Shown here piece after piece: positions 25,485 through 31,941 of a stretch of 56,634 nucleotides of DNA (its first letter is position 1; each line of letters starts with the position of its first letter). Under the pieces are notes generated by a model. The model did no database searches, was not told where the DNA came from, and was given only the letters and a program-made list of their open reading frames with translations. A program made the translations under genes and the position numbers. The DNA comes from RH-AL1 sp964247745 (lineage in GTDB: Bacteria; Pseudomonadota; Alphaproteobacteria; Rhizobiales; Beijerinckiaceae), in the NCBI GenBank assembly GCA_964247745.1, contig CAXTVT010000013.1, forward strand, positions 1 through 56,634. Reading direction: 5' to 3'.

Positions 25485-26723
25485 GTGTCCCTGGCCGAAC
25501 AAGACATTGCCGCAGCCGCCGACGCCGAGCGCGTGCCGGGATCGGCGCGCGGGTTCCGCGGCCTTTCGCTGAGGGCGATCGGCAGCATCCTGTCGCACCT
25601 CGAATGCGGCAGGCTGACCTTCGTGCTGCCCGACGGACGCAGCGTGACCTATGCCGCGCTCAAGCCCGGACCCGATGCCACGCTGGTCCTGCACCGTTGG
25701 CGCACGGTGTGGCGCACGATCACGCGCGGCGACATGGGCTTCGCCGAAAGCTTCATCGACGGCGACTGCTCGAGCCCCGACATCGCCAAGGTCGTGGAGT
25801 TGTTCGTGGTCAACCAGGCGATGCTCGACCGGATCGCGGGCATCCCGGCGATGCATCTGCTGACGCGGCTGTTTCATCTGCGGCGCGCCAACACCCGCAA
25901 GGGCGCGCGGCGCAACATCCCGGCGCATTACGATCTCGGCAACAGCTTCTTCGAGACCTTCCTCGACGGCGGCATGACCTATTCGTCCGCCCTCTACGAC
26001 AGCGCCACCGAGGACCTGGAGCAGGCGCAGGGCGTCAAGCAGGAGCGCATCCTGCAAGAACTCGCCGCGTCCCCGGATGCCGACGTCCTGGAGATCGGTT
26101 GCGGCTGGGGCGGCCTGGCCGAGCGCATCCTCGAGTCCGGCGCCCGCGTCACCGGGTTGACGCTGTCGCCGGCGCAACTGGCCTTCGCGAAGGATCGCCT
26201 GACGGTGCAGGCGGCCGACGGCCGCGCCGACCTGCGCCTGCAGGATTACCGCGACGTCGCGGGCACCTACGACCGCATCGTCTCGATCGAGATGATGGAG
26301 GCGGTCGGCCGCGCCTATTGGCCGGATTATTTCGCCACGATCCGTGACCGGCTCGCCAAGGAAGGCCGCGCCGTGCTGCAGGTGATCACGCTCGACGAGA
26401 GCCGCTACGAGAGCTACCAGCACCAGGTCGACTTCATCCAGCGCTACATCTTTCCCGGCGGCATGCTGCCGACGCCCACCATCATGCGCGAGCAGATCGC
26501 CGCCGCCGGTCTGAAGCTGGTGCGGACCTTCACCTTCGGCGACAGCTACGCCCGCACCCTCGCCGAATGGTCGAGGCGCTTCTCCGCCGCGCTGCCGCAG
26601 GTCGAGGCCATGGGCTACGATGCCCGCTTCCAGCGGCTCTGGGCGTATTACCTCGCCTATTGCGAAGGCGGGTTCCGCGCAGGGATCCTGAACGTGGGGC
26701 TCTACACGATCGAGCACGCGTAG
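25485..26723 (+). CDS. Cyclopropane-fatty-acyl-phospholipid synthase-like methyltransferase
   Basis: This 412-residue SAM-dependent enzyme starts with GTG directly at the DUF1365 stop (TGAGTG). Family motifs are present: the lipid-site region NIPAHYDLGNSFFETFLD and MTYSSALY, SAM motif I (VLEIGCGWGGLAERIL), IVSIEMMEAVG, and YQHQVDFIQRYIFPGGMLPT. It either cyclopropanates unsaturated acyl chains or, like UfaM of R. sphaeroides, methylates them as the first step to furan fatty acids. The partnership with an FAD enzyme makes the second idea worth testing. It ends 23 bases from the convergent photolyase gene. Confidence 0.93.
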   Translation: MSLAEQDIAAAADAERVPGSARGFRGLSLRAIGSILSHLECGRLTFVLPDGRSVTYAALKPGPDATLVLHRWRTVWRTITRGDMGFAESFIDGDCSSPDIAKVVELFVVNQAMLDRIAGIPAMHLLTRLFHLRRANTRKGARRNIPAHYDLGNSFFETFLDGGMTYSSALYDSATEDLEQAQGVKQERILQELAASPDADVLEIGCGWGGLAERILESGARVTGLTLSPAQLAFAKDRLTVQAADGRADLRLQDYRDVAGTYDRIVSIEMMEAVGRAYWPDYFATIRDRLAKEGRAVLQVITLDESRYESYQHQVDFIQRYIFPGGMLPTPTIMREQIAAAGLKLVRTFTFGDSYARTLAEWSRRFSAALPQVEAMGYDARFQRLWAYYLAYCEGGFRAGILNVGLYTIEHA

Positions 26724-26746
26724 CGTTTCCGGCGGCCCGGCGTCGA

Positions 26747-28291
26747 TCAGACCGGCACCGCCCCGAACTCGGTCTTGATGCGCTCGGCTTCGGCCTGGAT
26801 GGCGGCGCGGTCGGCCGGCGCGAAGCGCGACAGCGTGCGGTAGGGCATCGCCATGCGCATGTTGCCGCCGAGCACTTTTTCGTTGCGGATCATGAAGTCC
26901 CAGTAGAGCGCGTTGAACGGGCAGGCGTCGGGGCCGATGCGCTGCTTCACGTCGTAGCGGCACCTGCCGCAATAATCGCTCATGCGGTTGATGTAGGCGC
27001 CGGAGCCGGCATAGGGCTTCGAGCCGATGATGCCGCCGTCGGCGAAGGTCGCCATGCCATGGACGTTAGGCAGCTCGACCCATTCGTAGGCGTCGGCGTA
27101 GACGACCATGTACCAGTCGTTGATCGCGTCGGGATGGACGCCGAGCAGCATGGCGAGATTGCCGGTTACCATCAGACGCTGGATGTGATGCGCGTAGGCA
27201 TGGTCGCGCGTGGCCGTGACCGCCTCGTGCACGCAGGTCATGGCGGTCTCGGCCGACCAGTAGAACCACGGCAGCTTGCGGTCGGCCCCGAGCGCGTTCA
27301 GCACCTTGAAGGCGGGCATCTCGAGCCAGTAGATGCCGCGCATATATTCCCGCCAGCCGATGATCTGGCGGATGAAACCCTCGACGGCATTGAGCGGCGC
27401 GCGGCCGGCGCGGTACTCGGCCTCGGCGCGGCGGCAGACGTCGAGCGGGTCGATCAGCCCGAGGTTCATCGCCGCCGAAATGATCGAGTGCCACATCCAT
27501 GGCTCACCCGTCACCATGGCGTCCTGATAGTCGCCGAAGCCCGGCAGGATGTCGGCCACGAACCCCGCCACGACCGTCTCCGCCTCGGCCGGCGTCGTGG
27601 CGTAGCCGAACTGGTCCAGCGTTCCGAAATGCTCCGGGAACAGTCGCGCCACGTCGGCGATGGCGCCTTGGGTTTCCGAGTTGGGTGACACGAAGCGATG
27701 GTGCGGCGGACTCAACCGCCGGGGCATCGCCTTGCGATTCTCCTTGTCGAGGTTCCAGGCGCCCCCCTCCGGCTTGCCGTCCGCGTCAAGGAGTAGGCGA
27801 TAGCGCTTGCGCATTTCGCGGTAGAAGAACTCCATGCGGAGCTCCTTGCGTCCAGCCGCCCACAGACCGAACTCGATCGGGGTGCATAGGTAGCGATCGT
27901 CCTCCCGGATCTCGAACGGTACGTTGGACTGGGCGGCGAAGGCCTCGAACTCGGCCATCAGGCGGTATTCGCCCGGCGCCGTCACCACGACGCGACCGAA
28001 GTCGCCCTCGGCCAGCGCGCGACGCACTTCGCCGAGCAGCGAGCCGCTGTTGCCGGCGTCCTCGAAGCCGACGTAACGCACCCGAGTTCCCGCCGCGCGC
28101 ATCCGCTTGGCGAGACCGCGCATGCCGGCGAAGACGAGCGCGATCTTCTGCTTGTGATGCTTGACGTAACCGGTCTCGTCGCCGACCTCCGCCATCAGCA
28201 CGGTGTCGCGCTCGGCATCCAGGTCGCGCAAAGAGGACAGTCGGCCATCAGAAATCTGGTCGCCGAGGACGAGACGCAAGACGCCGGACAC
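26747..28291 (-). CDS. Iron-sulfur bacterial photolyase/cryptochrome (FeS-BCP, PhrB/CryB type)
   Basis: The 514-residue protein begins LRLVLGDQISD, the usual start of this class, with an N-terminal antenna domain. The C-terminal FAD domain has GFIRQIIGWREYMRGIYW, WFYWSAETAMTCVHEAV and HHIQRLMVTGNLAMLLG. A cysteine-rich end (YCGRCRYDVKQRIG...CPFNALYWDF), together with the Cys of MTCVHE, supplies the four ligands of the [4Fe-4S] cluster. Members repair (6-4) photoproducts (PhrB of Agrobacterium) or regulate gene expression (CryB of Rhodobacter). Start is GTG. It sits tail to tail with the cyclopropane-synthase-like gene. Confidence 0.95.
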   Translation of the reverse strand: MSGVLRLVLGDQISDGRLSSLRDLDAERDTVLMAEVGDETGYVKHHKQKIALVFAGMRGLAKRMRAAGTRVRYVGFEDAGNSGSLLGEVRRALAEGDFGRVVVTAPGEYRLMAEFEAFAAQSNVPFEIREDDRYLCTPIEFGLWAAGRKELRMEFFYREMRKRYRLLLDADGKPEGGAWNLDKENRKAMPRRLSPPHHRFVSPNSETQGAIADVARLFPEHFGTLDQFGYATTPAEAETVVAGFVADILPGFGDYQDAMVTGEPWMWHSIISAAMNLGLIDPLDVCRRAEAEYRAGRAPLNAVEGFIRQIIGWREYMRGIYWLEMPAFKVLNALGADRKLPWFYWSAETAMTCVHEAVTATRDHAYAHHIQRLMVTGNLAMLLGVHPDAINDWYMVVYADAYEWVELPNVHGMATFADGGIIGSKPYAGSGAYINRMSDYCGRCRYDVKQRIGPDACPFNALYWDFMIRNEKVLGGNMRMAMPYRTLSRFAPADRAAIQAEAERIKTEFGAVPV

Positions 28292-28374
28292 ACGAACCCC
28301 CTTGAAAGACGCGAGCGAAATGCCTCCCGCCTACCGCGGTTGCCGGCGAGGCGCCGCGACTTGTTGCCCTGCGC

Positions 28375-28917
28375 CTAGCGTCCCGCTTGCTCGGCCCAAT
28401 AGGCTTCGTCCATGATCTGGGCGAGGGTGAACGGTGCGGCTTCGGGAACGACGCTCAGGGAAAGGCCGGTTTCGCCCGCCGCTTCCTTGCGGGCGTCGGC
28501 ATAGGCGCTTTCGATCAGCGCCTGCCGCTTCGACTTCAAGCCAGGGTTGTCACGGAGCACCCTGGCCGCGTGGAGTCGCTCGCGGATGATCGTGTTGGTC
28601 CAGCTCCGGCTTGATGTTCGTTGGGGCTGCACCAATCGTTCGAGTTGATGCAGGCAGATGAGGCGGTAGGCGGATTCCAGCGCCGCGGCGTCCGAACGCC
28701 CCAAGGTCTCGATCTCCTCGATGAGGTTCGCGACGTCGATCTTCTCGAACAGCCCCGAGCGCATCAAGTCGGCCTGGCGCCGCGTCCAGGTGTAGAAATC
28801 ACGAGCATGGAGGTCGCCTTTCTTCGTCGAATGGCGAGTGTTCGGACGAACGGCTCCATGGCGGCGGTCCCAGGCTGTCTCGCGCAAGGTTACGGCCGAC
28901 GTGCCGCCCCTGTCCAT
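28375..28917 (-). CDS. DUF29 domain protein
   Basis: The DUF29 core is clear: DFYTWTRRQADLMRSGLFEKIDVANLIEEIETLGRSDAAALES, then RLICLHQLERL and RTSSRSWTNTIIRERLHAARVL, ending with AYADARKEAA. Function is unknown. The start is doubtful: family members normally begin just before DFYTWTRRQ, but no start codon lies there in frame. An ATG with a good AAAGG site exists 13 bases upstream of DFY in another frame. The ATG at 28917 gives an unusual basic extension of about 33 residues; a TTG start inside it is also possible. The gene may have lost its original start. Confidence 0.7.
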   Translation of the reverse strand: MDRGGTSAVTLRETAWDRRHGAVRPNTRHSTKKGDLHARDFYTWTRRQADLMRSGLFEKIDVANLIEEIETLGRSDAAALESAYRLICLHQLERLVQPQRTSSRSWTNTIIRERLHAARVLRDNPGLKSKRQALIESAYADARKEAAGETGLSLSVVPEAAPFTLAQIMDEAYWAEQAGR

Positions 28918-29015
28918 CGCGTCGCATGTGGCGTCGGAAACACGTGCCCGAGCATACATTTCCGTGATGGCATCGGGCCATGGTTCCGCCGTATGCGACG
29001 CCTGAAAAGACTCCT

Positions 29016-30806
29016 ATGACCAAGGAGAGGCGCCGATCGGTGGCACGACGGCCGGCGACGCTGGCGGCGGGAGTGGGCGTGCGTAAGACATTCGTGCGTA
29101 AGACGGCGTCGACGGTTCGCCGGATGACGGGGCTGCTCGGGACGGCGCTTTCCCTCGCCGCTTGCGTGCCCAATGCCACCGTGCCCGACCCCAAGCTCGA
29201 CGTGCCCTCGACCTACCGCTACTCCGACGCCTCGGGCGGGCTGCGCGACCACGCCGTCGATTGGTGGTCGCAGTTCCGTTCGGCCGAGCTGACGCAGTTC
29301 ATGGAGGAGACCGAGGTCTCCAACCTGTCGATCGCTGCGGCGATCGGCCAGCTCGAGCAGGCCGACGCGGCAGCCCGCATCACCGGCTCGGCGCTGTTTC
29401 CTTTGATCAGCGCGAGCGATTCGGTCACCCGCAGCGGCTCGTCGAGCGTCGGGACGCTGACCTCGTCGAGCCTCTCGACCACGTCGACGACCACGACGAG
29501 CGGAACGACCGGGACTGGTACGAGCGGTACGGGCATCACGGTGCCGACGTCCGGCAGCACCGGGAGCGTCGGAGGCGGCACCACCACGAGCCCCGGCACC
29601 ATCGGCACGGGCACGTCCGGCGGGACCACCGGGGTCACGGGTACGGGGACCGGCGGGTCGACGACCGGGGCGACCGGGACCGGCGCGGGGACCAGCGGCA
29701 CCACGAGCAGCTCCGGCTCGAGCTCCTCGTCGATCGTCACCACCGGAGGCGCGACTAGTCTCGTCTCCTCCTTCGCGGCGAGCTACCAGATCGACCTTTG
29801 GGGCAAGAACCGCGCGGCCTACAAGTCGGCGCAGGACACCGCCACGGCCAATCGCTGGAATCGGCAGACGGTGCAGCTCACCGAGTTGGCGAGCGTCGCC
29901 AACACCTACTTCAACGTCCTCGCCGCGCGCGAGCGCGTCCGCTATGCGCGACAGGACATCGTCGATTCGAGCCGGATCCTAAAGCTGATCGAGGATCGCG
30001 AGAAGGCCGGGACGGCCACGGCGCTGAACGTGGCGCAGCAGGCGGCGCTGGTCGCCAACCTCAGGGCGTCGATCCCGCCTCTGGAGGTCATCGCCGACCA
30101 GAACGTGATCGCGCTCGGTATCCTGCTGGGACGCACGCCGCAGCGCGTGTTCGTCAAGGGTACCAGCGTGCTCGACGGCACGGTGCCGCGGCCCTCACCC
30201 GGCATCCCGTCCGAGGTGCTGACCCAGCGCCCCGACGTCGAATACGCCGAGTCGAACCTCTCCGCCGCCCACGCCAACCTGGTCTCGGCGCGCGCCGCCT
30301 TCTTCCCGCAGTTGAACCTGACGGCCCAGGGCGGTTTCTCCAGCACGGCGTTGTCGACGCTGTTCACGCCATCGTCGGCGTTTTCGTCGATCGCGCTCGG
30401 CGTCACCCAGCCGATCTTCGACGCCGGCCAGCTGCGCGGCCAGTTCGACGAGGTCAAAGGGCAGCAGGACACGCTGCTCGCCAATTATCGGCTCGCGGTC
30501 ATCACCGCGTTCTCCGATGTCGACCGCGCCCTCACGGGCCTCAAGCGCTACGCGGAGGAAGAGAAATTCACGCGCGAGTCGCTGCAAGCCTCGCGTCTCG
30601 CGCTGAAGCTCTCCGAGGACCAGCTCAAGAGCGGCATCCTCGACGTCGTGACGCTGCTGCAGACCGAACAGACGTTGTTCACGACGCAGGACACGCTGGT
30701 GCAAGTGAGACTGCTGCGCCTGACCGAGGCCATCGCGCTCTATCAGGCCCTAGGTGGCGCCTATGCCGGCACGGGCAAGCCGGCAAAAGCGAAGCGGGCG
30801 ATCTGA
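29016..30806 (+). CDS. Outer-membrane efflux lipoprotein (NodT/OprM family) with long Ser/Thr/Gly insertion
   Basis: This is a TolC-like outer-membrane factor of RND pumps. The signal sequence ends in a lipobox (LSLAAC) and the first outer-membrane-factor repeat follows (DWWSQFRSAELTQFMEETEVSN, AIGQLEQADAAARITGSALFP). Roughly 100 residues (bases about 29430-29750) are then almost only Ser, Thr and Gly. The fold resumes at SFAASYQIDLWGKNRAAYKSA and the second repeat (LTQRPDVEYAESNLSAAHANL, ITAFSDVDRALTGLKRYAEE) completes it. The start is ambiguous: ATG 29016 is used; ATG 28980, internal GTGs, or ATG 29124 (a very short signal) are possible. No pump or adaptor gene is adjacent. Confidence 0.88.
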   Translation: MTKERRRSVARRPATLAAGVGVRKTFVRKTASTVRRMTGLLGTALSLAACVPNATVPDPKLDVPSTYRYSDASGGLRDHAVDWWSQFRSAELTQFMEETEVSNLSIAAAIGQLEQADAAARITGSALFPLISASDSVTRSGSSSVGTLTSSSLSTTSTTTTSGTTGTGTSGTGITVPTSGSTGSVGGGTTTSPGTIGTGTSGGTTGVTGTGTGGSTTGATGTGAGTSGTTSSSGSSSSSIVTTGGATSLVSSFAASYQIDLWGKNRAAYKSAQDTATANRWNRQTVQLTELASVANTYFNVLAARERVRYARQDIVDSSRILKLIEDREKAGTATALNVAQQAALVANLRASIPPLEVIADQNVIALGILLGRTPQRVFVKGTSVLDGTVPRPSPGIPSEVLTQRPDVEYAESNLSAAHANLVSARAAFFPQLNLTAQGGFSSTALSTLFTPSSAFSSIALGVTQPIFDAGQLRGQFDEVKGQQDTLLANYRLAVITAFSDVDRALTGLKRYAEEEKFTRESLQASRLALKLSEDQLKSGILDVVTLLQTEQTLFTTQDTLVQVRLLRLTEAIALYQALGGAYAGTGKPAKAKRAI

Positions 30807-30815
30807 CCGCCCGCT
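30793..30815. terminator. Hairpin between convergent efflux gene and rpsO
   Basis: AGCGGGCG-ATCTGAC-CGCCCGCT is a perfect 8-base-pair stem with a 7-base loop that includes the stop codon of the efflux gene. Read from rpsO it is followed by TCGCTTTTG, a weak U-tract, so it may serve mainly as the rpsO terminator or as a bidirectional one. Confidence 0.5.
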
Positions 30816-30839
30816 CGATCTTCATGGAAGACGACGACC

Positions 30840-31109
30840 CTACCGGCGGATGCCGAGCCGCTCGATCAGTCCCTTGTAGCGGGGCTCGTCCTTGCGCTTG
30901 ACGTAGTCGAGCAGCTGGCGGCGCTGCGAGACGAGCTTGAGCAGCCCGCGGCGCGAATGATTGTCCTTGGTGTGGGTCTTGAAGTGCTCGGTCAGGTTGG
31001 TGATGCGCTCCGTGAGGATCGCCACCTGGACCTCTGGCGAGCCGGTGTCGCCGTCCTTCAACGCATAGTCGGAGATGACCGTCTGCTTGCGCTCTGCCGT
31101 GATCGACAT
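30840..31109 (-). CDS. rpsO: 30S ribosomal protein S15
   Basis: The 89-residue protein has the full S15 signature: TGSPEVQVAILTERITNLTEH, HTKDNHSRRGLLKLVSQRR, LLDYVKRKDEPRYKGLIERLGIRR. S15 binds 16S rRNA and often represses its own mRNA. In most bacteria rpsO lies between truB and pnp. Here it is alone, facing the efflux lipoprotein gene, with kdpE 140 bases upstream on the same strand. pnp is 30 kb away on the opposite strand. Confidence 0.99.
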   Translation of the reverse strand: MSITAERKQTVISDYALKDGDTGSPEVQVAILTERITNLTEHFKTHTKDNHSRRGLLKLVSQRRQLLDYVKRKDEPRYKGLIERLGIRR

Positions 31110-31248
31110 CGGGTGTCCTTTCGGGTTGGAACGAGGCGCCAAGGCCTCCGGGGCCGCCCGGCCGGGATGTCGTCCAGCGGGGTGGCGGAAGCCGCGGTGG
31201 TTCGCATCTTTGCGCGGCGATGGCAAGATGCCGCTCGACTCGCGATCG

Positions 31249-31941
31249 TCACTCGGGCGCCCGCAGTCGGTAGCCCACGCCGGTCTCGGTCAGCACGAGG
31301 CTCGGCTGCTCGGGCACCCGTTCAATCTTCTGGCGAAGCTGGCGGACGTAGACGCGGAGCTGCTGCGGATCGGTGGTCGGGCCCCAGATCGCGCGCAGGA
31401 TGAAGGCGTGGGTCAGCACCTTGCCGGCATGGATCACGAACAGCCGCAGCAGGTCGTATTCCTTGGGGCTGAGCTTCACCTCGAGACCGTCGCGGCGCAC
31501 GATGCGACGGACGAGGTCGACGCCCAGGCCGTCGAGCTCGAACAGGGCGGGGGCGCCCTCGCCCTGCAGGCGGTGACGCAAGGCGGTGCGGACGCGCGCC
31601 ACCAGCTCGTTCATGCCGAACGGCTTTGTGACGTAATCGTCGGCGCCGAGGTCGAGCGCCTGCACCTTGCCGGCCTCGTCGCTGCGGCTGGAGAGCACAA
31701 GCACGGGGGTGAGGTCGCCGCGTCCGCGCAGGACGCGCAGCACGTCGAGGCCGTGCACGCCGGGCAGGCCGAGATCGAGCACCACGAGGTCGAGCGGGCC
31801 GTCGGCCAGCACCGCCAGCGCCGCGGTGCCGTCGGGCGCCTCGACGACCTCGTAGTCCTGCGTGGCGAGGCCGGTGCGCAGCAGGCGGCGCATCGCCGGT
31901 TCGTCGTCGACCACCAGGATGCGGGTGCGCCCGGCGCTCAA
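31249..31941 (-). CDS. kdpE: Potassium-responsive response regulator KdpE
   Basis: This OmpR/PhoB-type regulator (230 residues) activates the kdp operon under potassium limitation. The receiver domain has ILVVDDEPAMRRLLRTGL, phospho-Asp in LDLVVLDLGLPG and Lys in DYVTKPFGMNELV. The winged-helix output follows (VKLSPKEYDLLRLFVIHAGKV and RVYVRQLRQKIE). The start is TTG at 31941, overlapping the kdpD stop by four bases (TTGA). This differs from operons in which kdpE has its own promoter. Confidence 0.96.
   Translation of the reverse strand: MSAGRTRILVVDDEPAMRRLLRTGLATQDYEVVEAPDGTAALAVLADGPLDLVVLDLGLPGVHGLDVLRVLRGRGDLTPVLVLSSRSDEAGKVQALDLGADDYVTKPFGMNELVARVRTALRHRLQGEGAPALFELDGLGVDLVRRIVRRDGLEVKLSPKEYDLLRLFVIHAGKVLTHAFILRAIWGPTTDPQQLRVYVRQLRQKIERVPEQPSLVLTETGVGYRLRAPE

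Noticed and set aside
29430..29750. Possible CRISPR or tandem-repeat array in the Ser/Thr/Gly-coding stretch
   Set aside because: There is no constant repeat with spacers; the DNA is only low-complexity coding sequence that stays in frame.
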